64,000 nt of DNA, taken from contig JADLAX010000029.1 in assembly GCA_020848035.1 (NCBI GenBank), forward strand, positions 28,773 through 92,772. The letters are read 5' to 3'. Shown piece by piece: positions 7,635 to 16,412 of the stretch. This stretch comes from Anaerolineae bacterium (lineage in GTDB: Bacteria > Chloroflexota > Anaerolineae > Promineifilales > Promineifilaceae). The first letter of the stretch is position 1; every line of letters begins with the position of its first letter. Position numbers and translations under genes: made by a program. The notes beneath the pieces are model-generated. The model saw only the letters and a program-made list of their open reading frames with translations. It was not told the DNA's origin and did no database searches.

Positions 7635-9959
7635 TTAAGCCAGAACCACGGTAAGTTGGGCAACGGCCGTTTCTGGCCGCAGCAAAATGCCATCTTGGTG
7701 GGGTTCGACTGTGCCTCCGGTGAGGTCGGTAACGGCCGTTACGCCCCGCAGCACCACCGTCCACGGCTTGGTCGCCCCAGCGGCGGCGAGGTGCAGCGTG
7801 CTGCCTTCCCTCCGGGCGTGCAAAGTCAGCTCGGGTTGGCCCTGCAAATTGGGGACGGTGCGAGAAACGGCCGCTCCCTCTTCCAGCGCAAACAAATGGA
7901 ACGTCACGCCATCGGCAAAGTCGTAGTCCGGGCGGCTGTTGTTGGCCCCGAGGGGAAGCAGGGTATTGGGCCGCACCCACAGGGGCAGGCTCAAAAAATC
8001 GTACGACTCCCGCTGCCAGCGACCCCCATCGCGCACCTCGTTGGTGAAGAAATGGGTCCAACGGCCGTCGGGCAGGTAATAATCCACCTCGTTGTCGTGG
8101 CGCAGCACCGGCGCCACCAGCAGCGCATCGCCCAGCATGTATTGGCGATCCAGCGCAGCGCAGGCCGGGTCGTCGGGGAATTCCAGCAGCATGGCCCGCA
8201 GCGTGGGGACGCCGGTGGTGTGCGCTTCGTGGGCCAGGCCGAACAGGTAGGGCATCAGGCGGCACTTGAGCCTGGTGAAGTGGCGCAAGACGTCCACCGC
8301 TTCCTCATCAAACAGCCACGGCACGCGGTACGAGCTGCTGCCGTGCAAACGGCTGTGCGACGACAGCAGGCCAAAGGCACACCAGCGCTTGTAGACGGCG
8401 GCCGGGGCCGTGTGCTCAAACCCGCCAATGTCGTGGCTCCAAAAGCCAAACCCAGACAGCGACAGCGACAAGCCGCCGCGTAAACTTTCGGCCATCGACT
8501 CAAAGGTGGCGGTGCAGTCGCCGCCCCAGTGCACAGGGAACTGCTGCCCGCCAGCCGTGGCCGAGCGGGCAAATAGAACGGCCTCGTTGGGGCCGCGTTC
8601 GGCTTGCAGCAGCGCAAACACCGTCTGGTTGTAAAGCTGGGTGTAGTAGTTGTGCATGCGCACCGGGTCGGCACCATCGTGGTACACCACATCGGTGGGA
8701 ATGCGTTCGCCAAAGTCGGTTTTGAAGCAGTCGACGCCCATATCGAGCAGGGTGCGCAGCCGGTCGCTGAACCAGCGGCAGGCAGCGGGATTGGTGAAAT
8801 CGACCAGGGCCATGCCCGCCTGCCAGCGATCCCACTGCCAGACATCGCCGTTGGCCTTTTTGACCAGGTAGCCGTGGGCCATGCCCTCGTCGAACAGGGC
8901 CGAGCGCTGGGCGATGTACGGGTTGATCCAGACGCAGATGCGCAAACCGCGATCTTTCAAGCGGCCGAGCATTCCTGCCGGATCGGGGAAGAGGCGTTCG
9001 TCCCAGGCCAGGTTGGTCCAGTGGAACTCCTTCATCCAGAAGCAGTCGAAGTGGAAGACGTGCAGCGGAATGTCGCGGTCGGCCATGCCCTGGACAAAGC
9101 TAGTGACGGTCGCTTCGTCGTAGTTGGTGGTGAAGGAGGTGGAGAGCCAGAGGCCAAAGGACCAGGCGGGCGGCAGGGCGGGCCGCCCGGTGAGCGCCGT
9201 GTAGCGGCTAAGCACTTCTTTGGGCGTGGGGCCATTGATGAGGCAGTAATCCAGCCGCTCGCCGGGCACGCTGAACTGGACGCGCTCCACCTTTTCCGAG
9301 CCGACTTCCAGCGACACATGCTCCGGGTGGTTGATAAAAACGCCATAGCCCCGGTTGGTGAGGTAGAACGGGATGTTTTTGTACGCCTGCTCGCTGCTGG
9401 TGCCGCCGTCTTCCTGCCACAGGTCAACCACCTGGCCATTTTTGACAAACGGGGTGAAGCGCTCGCCCAGGCCGTACACGTTTTCGCCGACGCTGAGGCC
9501 GAGCTGTTCGTGGATGAAACGGCCGTCTCCCACCACATCCACGTACCCCAGGCCGCGCCAGCCGCTGTGCGTCAGCCGCCGCTCGCCGTCCAGGTAGTCC
9601 ACCTGCCAGTTGTCACCTTTGGCAATGCGTACCGTCAAACGGCCGCTGGTGAGGCTGGCAAAATCGGCTTCATTGCGGATGTGGACCGGGGTGTCTGGTT
9701 GGCGGTGGAGCGTGAAGTGGGGTGGCAACGGCCGTTGCCCCTTGTGGTGCCACAACTGCACCCGGATCACGTCTGGCATAGGCGAGGTAAAGCGCACGGT
9801 GATCAGCCCCATGTTGAGCGTGTCACCGCGATGAGCAATGCGCCGGGTGGCGGCGTACACCGTCAGCGCCTCGGGTTCAATCTCGACGTCATGCACCTGC
9901 ACCGCAAAATACGGCGTCACGTTGGGGCGAAACTGCCAGTAGCCATCGGTGAATTTCAT
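7635..9959 (-). CDS. yicI: glycoside hydrolase family 31 alpha-xylosidase (YicI-like)
   Basis: Hydrolyses terminal alpha-1,6-xylosyl groups such as isoprimeverose from xyloglucan. From the ATG at 9959 the 774-residue protein starts MKFTDGYWQF, close in form and length to E. coli YicI (772). The signature KTDFGERIP places the nucleophile at Asp415, and GGDCTATFESMAESLRGGLS places the acid/base at Asp481, one residue from the YicI positions. The N-terminal beta-sandwich, the (beta/alpha)8 barrel and the C-terminal sheets are all present. The longer frame from 10022 reads into a dispersed hairpin and is rejected; AAGGAC precedes 9959. No signal peptide is seen. The product would feed xylose to XylA. 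Confidence 0.93.
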   Translation of the reverse strand: MKFTDGYWQFRPNVTPYFAVQVHDVEIEPEALTVYAATRRIAHRGDTLNMGLITVRFTSPMPDVIRVQLWHHKGQRPLPPHFTLHRQPDTPVHIRNEADFASLTSGRLTVRIAKGDNWQVDYLDGERRLTHSGWRGLGYVDVVGDGRFIHEQLGLSVGENVYGLGERFTPFVKNGQVVDLWQEDGGTSSEQAYKNIPFYLTNRGYGVFINHPEHVSLEVGSEKVERVQFSVPGERLDYCLINGPTPKEVLSRYTALTGRPALPPAWSFGLWLSTSFTTNYDEATVTSFVQGMADRDIPLHVFHFDCFWMKEFHWTNLAWDERLFPDPAGMLGRLKDRGLRICVWINPYIAQRSALFDEGMAHGYLVKKANGDVWQWDRWQAGMALVDFTNPAACRWFSDRLRTLLDMGVDCFKTDFGERIPTDVVYHDGADPVRMHNYYTQLYNQTVFALLQAERGPNEAVLFARSATAGGQQFPVHWGGDCTATFESMAESLRGGLSLSLSGFGFWSHDIGGFEHTAPAAVYKRWCAFGLLSSHSRLHGSSSYRVPWLFDEEAVDVLRHFTRLKCRLMPYLFGLAHEAHTTGVPTLRAMLLEFPDDPACAALDRQYMLGDALLVAPVLRHDNEVDYYLPDGRWTHFFTNEVRDGGRWQRESYDFLSLPLWVRPNTLLPLGANNSRPDYDFADGVTFHLFALEEGAAVSRTVPNLQGQPELTLHARREGSTLHLAAAGATKPWTVVLRGVTAVTDLTGGTVEPHQDGILLRPETAVAQLTVVLA

Positions 9960-9978
9960 AGGAAAGTCCTTTTTCTTA

Positions 9979-10035
9979 TGAAACGTGATGCGTGAAACGT
10001 GATTTTCTTCTTCACGTTTCACGCATCACGTTTCA
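9979..10035. repeat. CGTGAAACGTGA hairpin, copy 2 (perfect 24-nt arms)
   Basis: Left arm 9979-10002 and right arm 10012-10035 are exact reverse complements separated by 9 nt. They contain CGTGAAACGTGA and its inverse. The hairpin sits between the Gfo/Idh stop and the GH31 start on the same transcript, so it could be an mRNA processing or stability element. Confidence 0.85.
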
Positions 10036-10043
10036 CTTTTGCA

Positions 10044-11033
10044 CTAAATTGCTATCTCTTCGGGATATTGCAATCCCCACTGCCCGCGCATTTCGTCCAG
10101 CAGGGTCATAATTTCCAGGGTGTCGGCATGGGGTACCACGGCCGATTCCAATTTGCCCGCGCGCAAACAGTCGTGCACTTCGCGCACCTGGTAGCCGTAA
10201 CCGTTGCCCTCGTAGGGAATCTGGATCGTTTCGGGCTTGCCGCCGACGTGCTGCACGGTGAGGGTTTGGGCGTGCCAGAACATGTGGTGCAGCTTGATGT
10301 ACCCCTCGCTGCCGGTGATGAATGCTTCACACGGCCGTTCCACCCGCTGGGTACTGAGCAGCATTGCCTGCGCCCCGTGGTTGTACTGCCAGATGGCCGT
10401 GTTTAGTTCATCCACCCCCGTTTCGCCCAAGTGGGCCGCCGAGAGGATGCGGTCGGGTTTGCCCAGCACCAGGTGGACCAGCGTGGCGGGGTAGATGCCC
10501 ATGTCCAGCAGCGCGCCACCCGCCAGCGCCGGGTCGTACAGACGGCCGTGTGGATTGAAGGGCACGTTAAAGGCAAAATTAGCCTGAACCAGCCGGACGG
10601 TACCGATACGGCCGTTGTCCAACCACTTCATCATCTGCCGGATAGCCGGGATGAACTTCATCCACATTGCTTCCATTAAAAACAATCCCTTCTCTTGGGC
10701 CAGATCCATACATTCTTTGGCCTGGGCGGCATTCACCGTGAGCGGTTTTTCACACAGCACGTGTTTACCGGCGTTCAGGCACAGCTTCATGTTCTCGTAG
10801 TGCAGGTTGTGCGGCGTGGCGATGTAGATCACGTCCACGTCGGGGTCGGCAGCTAGCGCTTCGTAAGTGGGATAGCGGCGTGGGATGTGCCACTTGTCGC
10901 CAAACGCATCGGCCGCAGCCTGCGAGCGTGAGCCGACGGCCAGGCAAACGGCGTCGGCCTGGCGGTTGATAGCCTCCGCCAGCTGATCGGCAATCCAGCC
11001 GGTGGCCAGAATGCCCCATCGAATTTTTTCCAT
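10044..11033 (-). CDS. Gfo/Idh/MocA-family NAD(P)-dependent sugar dehydrogenase
   Basis: Oxidoreductase expected to act on a sugar or sugar derivative. The 329-residue protein opens with a Rossmann fold (IRWGILATGWIADQLAEAI) and carries the diagnostic EKPLTVNAAQAKEC block near 95. A dihydrodiol/D-xylose dehydrogenase-like C-terminal domain follows (GGALLDMGIYPATLVHLVLG near 178). The ATG at 11033 is chosen because GAAGGAG stands 9 nt upstream. It lies directly upstream of the alpha-xylosidase on the same strand, so oxidation of xylose or another released sugar is plausible. The subfamily resembles D-xylose 1-dehydrogenase (NADP+), but the substrate cannot be fixed from sequence alone. Confidence 0.88.
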   Translation of the reverse strand: MEKIRWGILATGWIADQLAEAINRQADAVCLAVGSRSQAAADAFGDKWHIPRRYPTYEALAADPDVDVIYIATPHNLHYENMKLCLNAGKHVLCEKPLTVNAAQAKECMDLAQEKGLFLMEAMWMKFIPAIRQMMKWLDNGRIGTVRLVQANFAFNVPFNPHGRLYDPALAGGALLDMGIYPATLVHLVLGKPDRILSAAHLGETGVDELNTAIWQYNHGAQAMLLSTQRVERPCEAFITGSEGYIKLHHMFWHAQTLTVQHVGGKPETIQIPYEGNGYGYQVREVHDCLRAGKLESAVVPHADTLEIMTLLDEMRGQWGLQYPEEIAI

Positions 11034-11222
11034 TTCACTGCTCCTTCTTTCGGGTTTGTACGAATGCAACGTCTCTACAAAGCATAAATCAAGCTAATTT
11101 TTTGTGCCAATGGGATGGGGTGAGCAACGGCCGTTGCCCACCCCAGCCCCACCAGCCTGGACAAATGTCAACAATTCCAGGTGATTTCTTTCCGCTAAAG
11201 GCCCAAAAGTGGGGGGGCGCTG

Positions 11223-11252
11223 TTGTAGCCGCCAGCCGCGCCAAGCTATAAT
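11223..11252 (+). promoter_or_regulatory. promoter of the sensor kinase gene, leaderless type
   Basis: TTGTAG (11223-11228), an 18-nt spacer and a perfect TATAAT (11247-11252) end only 6 nt before the ATG at 11259. No Shine-Dalgarno sequence fits between them, so transcription would begin at or next to the start codon. Confidence 0.65.
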
Positions 11253-11258
11253 GCCGCC

Positions 11259-13289
11259 ATGCAAGTCCCATCTCCGCTTACAAAACAATTTTCATTAAAC
11301 CTCGGTGCTCGACTGACGCTGAGCATTGGCGGCAGCATTATCCTGGTTAGCCTGGCTCTGTTTACCTGGCTCTACCATTTACAGGAAGAACAGGCGATGC
11401 GCCAGATCGAAACGCAGGCCGATGCGCTGCTCACCGAAATGCTCATCGTGCGTGATTGGGTGGCTGAATACGGCGACGTGTGGACCACGCAGCAGGGTTC
11501 CTACTTTGTGGAGGGCAGCGGCCCGTTTTACCGCAAGTCGCCCGGCATGGTCACCAAGGAAATTTCACTGCTTTCCAACGCCCGCGAGAATTTTCGGTTT
11601 CACATCACCAGCCTGGAGCTAAAAAATCCAGAAAATGCGCCGGACGCCTTTGAGCTGGAAGCGCTACATAAATTTGAGCAAACGCCGATCACGTTTAAGC
11701 AAATTGAGGAGATTGACGGCGAGCGCTATTTCCGGCAAATGGTGCCGCTTTTTACCCAGTCCACCTGCCTGGAATGCCATTCAGAAGCGAAAATTGGTGA
11801 GGTGCGCGGCGGCATTAGTGTGCTGGTGCCGATGGCCGAGGTTGATCAATCCCTGGCAGAAGGGCGGCGGGCGTTGATCATGACGGCCGTTCTCATCACC
11901 ACACTCATGACGGGCCTGCTCTACTGGCTGGTGCGGCGCATGGTGGTACGGCCGTTGCACCAGCTGCGCGGCGCGGCGGTGGCCATGGGGCAGGGTAACT
12001 ACCAGGCCAACTGCACCCTGCGCACTGGCGACGAGCTGCAAGATTTGGGCGAGACGTTTAACCAGATGGCTGGGAATCTGCACCAATACCAGGATTCGCT
12101 GCACCAGCAAATTTCCCAACGCACCCGCGAACTGAATGCCCTGGCCGAGATGGCCCTCATCATCAGCCGGTCGCAGGATTTGAAGACCGTGCTCAGCGAG
12201 GCGCTGGCCCAGGCGCTGCAGGCCACCGACATGGCGGGTGGCATCATTCATCTGGTGGGGCCGTCGGGCGGCGTGGCCGTTTCGGTGCAGCATGGCGTGC
12301 CCCCGGCCGTGGTCCACTGCATGAGCCGCGCTGTCACCAGCGAGGGATGCTCGTTTTGGGGCACCCACCGCAGCCTGCAAGTGATCAATCTGCAAGAGAA
12401 CCATACCAGCTGCCAGACCATTGACTGCCCGGCGATAGCCCACAACTACCAGGGATTGATCGTAGTGCCGCTGCATTCCGGCAGCCAGGAGCTGGGCACC
12501 TTAACCTTGTTGCAGCGGGGGGAAACGGCCGTATCCCCCGAACAGCGCCAATTTATCACCTGCCTGGGCAACCAGCTGGGCGTGGCCGTGGCCAATGCCC
12601 GCTTCCAGGAAGAAATTGAACGCCTGGCGATTTTGGAAGAACGCGGCCGTATCGCTCGTGAACTGCACGACAGCCTGGCGCAAACCCTCAGCTGGCTGCA
12701 CTTGAAAATGGACATGCTGACCCAGACGCTGGAAGAAGGCAACCTGCTGCAAACCCGGCAAGAGGCTCAGGACGTGCAGCAGGTGGTCAACCAGGCGTGT
12801 TTTGAAGTGCGGGAATCAATTGATGGCCTGCGTCTACAGCCAGCCAACGGCCTGAGCGCGGTCGTAACCGATTATGTCACCGAGTTCAGCCGTCGCAGCC
12901 GCATCTCGGTAAATCTCAAAATTGGCGATGCCTGCCGCCTGAACCCGGTGGTGGAAATTGAAGCCCTGCGCATTTTGCAGGAGGCGATGACCAATGCCTA
13001 CAAACACGCCAACGCCACTCACCTGGAAATCTACTTCCAGCGGCAAAACGGCTATGTGGAACTGTCGGTGCAGGACAACGGCAAGGGGTTTGATCCATTG
13101 ATGCAGGTACACAACGGCCACTACGGGCTGCACATTATGCAGGAGCGTGCTGAACGAGTTGCTGGCTCATTTTACCTGGCATCCGCACCCAATCGGGGTA
13201 CACAAATCATCGTGCGCCTACCGGCCGACAAAACGGGCGAGCCTGAGGTCGACGCCGCCCAACCGCTGTTGCAGGAAGCCGCCTTATGA
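11259..13289 (+). CDS. NarX/LiaS-type sensor histidine kinase with DUF3365 and GAF domains
   Basis: Membrane-bound sensor kinase of 676 residues paired with the next gene. Order: membrane helix about 20-42; extracytoplasmic DUF3365 (Tll0287-like) domain with the haem-attachment motif CLECH at 170-174; second helix about 206-226; HAMP about 227-280; GAF-like domain about 295-455 with four cysteines (354, 364, 385, 390); HisKA_3 helix RIARELHDSLAQT with phospho-acceptor His470; and C-terminal ATPase with EALRILQEAMTNAYKHANA and DNGKGFD. The CLECH motif suggests c-type haem and sensing of redox state or a gas ligand. That is inference, as is any Fe-S role for the GAF cysteines. The gene appears leaderless and overlaps its regulator by 4 nt. 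Confidence 0.92.
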   Translation: MQVPSPLTKQFSLNLGARLTLSIGGSIILVSLALFTWLYHLQEEQAMRQIETQADALLTEMLIVRDWVAEYGDVWTTQQGSYFVEGSGPFYRKSPGMVTKEISLLSNARENFRFHITSLELKNPENAPDAFELEALHKFEQTPITFKQIEEIDGERYFRQMVPLFTQSTCLECHSEAKIGEVRGGISVLVPMAEVDQSLAEGRRALIMTAVLITTLMTGLLYWLVRRMVVRPLHQLRGAAVAMGQGNYQANCTLRTGDELQDLGETFNQMAGNLHQYQDSLHQQISQRTRELNALAEMALIISRSQDLKTVLSEALAQALQATDMAGGIIHLVGPSGGVAVSVQHGVPPAVVHCMSRAVTSEGCSFWGTHRSLQVINLQENHTSCQTIDCPAIAHNYQGLIVVPLHSGSQELGTLTLLQRGETAVSPEQRQFITCLGNQLGVAVANARFQEEIERLAILEERGRIARELHDSLAQTLSWLHLKMDMLTQTLEEGNLLQTRQEAQDVQQVVNQACFEVRESIDGLRLQPANGLSAVVTDYVTEFSRRSRISVNLKIGDACRLNPVVEIEALRILQEAMTNAYKHANATHLEIYFQRQNGYVELSVQDNGKGFDPLMQVHNGHYGLHIMQERAERVAGSFYLASAPNRGTQIIVRLPADKTGEPEVDAAQPLLQEAAL

Positions 13290-13969
13290 CCTCTATTCGG
13301 GTGATGCTCGCCGATGACCACCAGCTGTTTCGTGCAGGCATTGCCAGCCTGCTGGAGCGTGAGCCGGACATTGAGGTGGTGGGCCAGGCGCCCAACGGGG
13401 CCGAAGCGGTGAAGCTGGGCCAGCAGTTCCAGCCGGATGTGGCCTTGCTGGACATCCAGATGCCGGTGATGGGTGGACTAGACGCAGCACGCCATTTGCT
13501 GGCGCAGCAGCCGCAGCTGAAGATCATCATGCTGACCATTTCAGACAGTGACCGGGATTTGTTTACGGCCGTAAAAGCCGGTGCCCAGGGATATTTGCTT
13601 AAGGGCAGCACCAGCACACAGGAGTTGGTAACGGCCGTTCGCCAGGTTGCCGCCGGGGAAGCCATCATCGCCCCCGCCCTGGTGCCCCTCCTACTGGCCG
13701 AATTCAGCCACCTGAGCCATGAGCAAGAGGCAAAACAGGTCGCTGCTGAACCGGAAGAGCCACTGCACCAGGTGCTCACTGAGCGCGAGCTGGAGGTGCT
13801 GCACCTGGTCAGCCAGGGGCTGACCAACCGGGAGATTGCCGCCAAACTGTTCATTTCTGAGAACACGGTAAGGTCGCATTTACGCAATATTTTGGACAAG
13901 CTGCACGTGCAAAATCGGCTCCAGGCAGCGGCTTTTTTGAAACGGCCGTCTGACAAAAATGACAAGTAA
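13286..13969 (+). CDS. NarL/FixJ-type response regulator
   Basis: DNA-binding partner of the upstream kinase; its ATG overlaps the kinase stop (ATGA), implying translational coupling. The 227-residue protein has a receiver domain (VMLADDHQLFRAGI; phospho-acceptor Asp56 in VALLDIQMPVMGG; Lys in LLKGSTSTQEL) and a LuxR-type helix-turn-helix near the C-terminus (LTERELEVLHLVSQGLTNRE, then SENTVRSHLRNI). The spacer just downstream (13970-14175) contains several short dyads that could be its binding sites before the peroxidase gene. This is inference from position only. Confidence 0.94.
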   Translation: MTSIRVMLADDHQLFRAGIASLLEREPDIEVVGQAPNGAEAVKLGQQFQPDVALLDIQMPVMGGLDAARHLLAQQPQLKIIMLTISDSDRDLFTAVKAGAQGYLLKGSTSTQELVTAVRQVAAGEAIIAPALVPLLLAEFSHLSHEQEAKQVAAEPEEPLHQVLTERELEVLHLVSQGLTNREIAAKLFISENTVRSHLRNILDKLHVQNRLQAAAFLKRPSDKNDK

Positions 13970-13988
13970 TTGGGAAAGGATGACCATC

Positions 13989-14068
13989 GTCCATCTGGAC
14001 TAGTCCGATCCGCTTAGAACAGCCCCAGCACCCCAAATTTCACCCCTACAATCATCCACCCGGATGAT
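13989..14068. promoter_or_regulatory. cluster of dyads in the 206-bp spacer before the peroxidase gene
   Basis: Three perfect inverted repeats occur here: GTCCA-TC-TGGAC (13989-14000), GGACTAGTCC (13997-14006) and ATCATCC-ACCC-GGATGAT (14051-14068). The spacer holds no gene. The position between a response-regulator gene and an effector gene suggests operators. Confidence 0.4.
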
Positions 14069-14129
14069 AGACGCACCAACCAGCGACCCCCTACAATTTA
14101 GGGAAGTTCACCCTGATCACAGTTGGGTT

Positions 14130-14156
14130 TTGACAGCTATTCCCACACTCTATTGT
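14130..14156 (+). promoter_or_regulatory. possible promoter of the peroxidase gene
   Basis: TTGACA (14130-14135) is a perfect -35 box. A TATTGT box follows at 14151-14156 with a short 15-nt spacer. The AAGGAGA ribosome-binding site follows at about 14163. The short spacing suggests a regulated promoter needing an activator. Confidence 0.45.
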
Positions 14157-14175
14157 GTTTTTTAAGGAGAAAGAA

Positions 14176-15282
14176 ATGAAAAGATTATCCCTCTACATTC
14201 TGGTTTTGGCCGCATTTGGGCTGCTCTTCCTTGGTGCCTGTGGCGCTGAGGAAGCGGAACCCACGCCAGAACCAACGGTGGAACCCACCCTGGCTCCCGA
14301 TGAATATTCCCGCGACTTGCTGGGCTCCTTCATCGCTCTGCCGGAAGTGGTAGAACCCACCGAATACGAACTCACCCAGGAAATTGTCGACCTGGGCCGT
14401 ATGCTGTACTACGAAACTCGTATTTCCATCAGCCAGGAAATTGCCTGTAACTCCTGCCACCTGTTGGACAACTACGGCGTAGATGGCTTGCAGTTCTCCC
14501 TGGGGCATGACGGCAAACCGGTTGGCCGCAACTCGCCCACCGTGTACAACGCTGCACTGCACCTCTCCCAGTTCTGGGACGGCCGTGCACCTGACGTTGA
14601 AGCCCAGGCTCAAGGCCCCATCCTTGCCTCTGGCGAAATGGGTATGCCCGATCCCGAATACGTGCTTTTTGTTTTGAACACCATCCCTGGCTACCTGCCG
14701 CTGTTTGAAGCCGCCTTCCCCGACGATCCCGATCCAATCAACTACGACAACGTAGGGCGGGCCATTGGCGCTTTTGAACGCTACCTGCTCACCCCTGGCC
14801 CGTTTAACGAACTGCTGGAAGGTAACGACGATGCCTTCAACGAACAGGAAAAGCGGGGTCTCGCCCTCTTCGTTTCCACGGGCTGCACCACCTGCCATTA
14901 CGGCGAAGCCGTTGGTGGCGAGCGGTATGCGGTGCTGGGGCAGGTAAACGCCTATCCCGATCTGACCGACGAAGGCCGCTTTGCCATCACCGGCGAAGAA
15001 GCTGACATGTACTCCTTCAAGGTGCCGGGCCTGCTCAACATTGCCGAAACCGGCCCGTACCTGCACGACGGCAGCATCACCTCCCTGGCCGAGATGGTTG
15101 AGCTGATGGCTTATCATCAACTGGGCAAAGAGCTGACCGATGCTGAAATCACCGACATCGTGGCGTTCCTGAATGCGCTCACGGGCGAACTGCCGATGGA
15201 ATACATTGCCATTCCAGAGTTCCCGCCGAACGGCCCGGACACCCCCGGCCCGTACGAATACGAAGGTGCAGACTCTAACTAA
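14176..15282 (+). CDS. di-haem cytochrome c peroxidase-like lipoprotein (CcpA/MauG family)
   Basis: Predicted to reduce hydrogen peroxide, or oxidise a partner, on the outer face of the membrane. The 368-residue protein has a lipoprotein signal (LLFLGACG, Cys22) and a Glu/Pro-rich tether. It carries two haem-binding motifs, CNSCH at 91-95 and CTTCH at 237-241, within the CCP/MauG fold (QFSLGHDGKPVGRNSPTVYN near 106; QFWDGRA near 132; KVPGLLNIAETGPYLHDGS near 285). The ATG at 14176 follows AAGGAGAAAGAA; the track-length alternative 21 nt earlier lacks a signal-peptide start. Neighbours are a putative haem-sensing two-component system upstream and msrPQ downstream, which fits envelope oxidative defence. 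Confidence 0.9.
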   Translation: MKRLSLYILVLAAFGLLFLGACGAEEAEPTPEPTVEPTLAPDEYSRDLLGSFIALPEVVEPTEYELTQEIVDLGRMLYYETRISISQEIACNSCHLLDNYGVDGLQFSLGHDGKPVGRNSPTVYNAALHLSQFWDGRAPDVEAQAQGPILASGEMGMPDPEYVLFVLNTIPGYLPLFEAAFPDDPDPINYDNVGRAIGAFERYLLTPGPFNELLEGNDDAFNEQEKRGLALFVSTGCTTCHYGEAVGGERYAVLGQVNAYPDLTDEGRFAITGEEADMYSFKVPGLLNIAETGPYLHDGSITSLAEMVELMAYHQLGKELTDAEITDIVAFLNALTGELPMEYIAIPEFPPNGPDTPGPYEYEGADSN

Positions 15283-15424
15283 CCGCTGACGATTCGGTCA
15301 TTGCCAAACGGCATTCTATAAAGTTAAACTGAGTTTCGCAGGGTAAAATCTCTGCGAAACTCTTTTCTATCTGTGGCTGGTTTGACGCCGCCACAAAATT
15401 GTCAAGGGGAAGCTAAAAGACAAG

Positions 15425-16402
15425 ATGAGCCAAAAGTATCGTTATCGCCGCACGATTCCAAGATCGCAGATTACGCCGGAAGCGCTTTACCGCAGTCGGC
15501 GCGAATTTATGATGGGTACGGCCGCTTTCTCCGCCGCTGCCCTGTTAGCCGCCTGTGGTGCCCCATCCGGCGCACCAGAAGACGGCACGCCGCCCCCACC
15601 CGGAGCAGAAGGAACCGGAACGGCCGTTCCCACTTTCACCCCCGCCCCAGACGACCTCACCAGCGAGCAAGACATTCTGCATTACAACAACTTTTATGAG
15701 TTCACCCTGGAAAAAGAAACCGTGGCGGAAAAGGCGGCCGGTTTTGTCACCTCGCCGTGGGAAGTGGCTGTAGGCGGGCTGGTGCGCCAGCCTGGCGTCT
15801 ACGACATCGCTACGCTCAAGCGGCAGTATGAACCGGAAGAGCGCATTTACCGGCTGCGCTGCGTGGAAGGTTGGTCAATGGTGATTCCGTGGCTGGGCTT
15901 CCCGCTGCACAAGCTGCTGGAAACGGCCGAACCGCTGCCCGAAGCCCAGTATGTGCGCTTTGAAACGCTTTACGACCCGGCGCGGCTGCCCGGCCAAAAC
16001 AGCGACTGGTACGAGTGGCCCTACGTGGAAGGGCTGCGCCTGGATGAAGCCATGCATGACCTGACGCTGCTGGCCACCGGGCTGTACGGCAAGGATCTCG
16101 CCCCGCAAAACGGCGCGCCGATTCGCCTGGTGGTGCCGTGGAAGTACGGTTTTAAGAGCATCAAATCGATCGTGAAGATTGACCTGGTTGCCGAGCAGCC
16201 GGAGACTTTGTGGATGAAGGCGTCGCCGGAGGAGTACGGCTTTTACGCCAACGTCAACCCAGACGTGCCGCATCCCCGCTGGTCACAGGCCACCGAGCGG
16301 CGGCTGGGCGATTTGCGGCGGCGCAAAACGCTGCTGTTTAACGGCTACGAAGCCGAAGTGGCGCATCTTTACGAAGGCATGGATTTGCAGGAGAATTTTT
16401 AG
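15425..16402 (+). CDS. msrP: protein-methionine-sulfoxide reductase catalytic subunit MsrP
   Basis: Molybdenum-pterin enzyme that repairs oxidised methionines in exported proteins, using electrons from MsrQ. The 325-residue protein carries a twin-arginine signal ([10 protein letters not shown]) followed by a lipobox-like LLAAC (Cys44), so it is probably a Tat-exported lipoprotein. The Mo-ligand cysteine lies in RLRCVEGW (Cys146). Further family blocks are [40 protein letters not shown] and [16 protein letters not shown]. It is followed after 10 bp by msrQ. Its position next to the peroxidase lipoprotein supports a shared oxidative-stress role. The 142-bp gap upstream contains only a weak hairpin. 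Confidence 0.95.
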   Translation: MSQKYRYRRTIPRSQITPEALYRSRREFMMGTAAFSAAALLAACGAPSGAPEDGTPPPPGAEGTGTAVPTFTPAPDDLTSEQDILHYNNFYEFTLEKETVAEKAAGFVTSPWEVAVGGLVRQPGVYDIATLKRQYEPEERIYRLRCVEGWSMVIPWLGFPLHKLLETAEPLPEAQYVRFETLYDPARLPGQNSDWYEWPYVEGLRLDEAMHDLTLLATGLYGKDLAPQNGAPIRLVVPWKYGFKSIKSIVKIDLVAEQPETLWMKASPEEYGFYANVNPDVPHPRWSQATERRLGDLRRRKTLLFNGYEAEVAHLYEGMDLQENF

Positions 16403-16412
16403 GCAGGTAGTT

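Noticed and set aside
13970..14175. A riboswitch before the peroxidase gene
   Set aside because: Short dyads are present but no known aptamer core was recognised, and a -35 box lies only about 45 nt before the gene.
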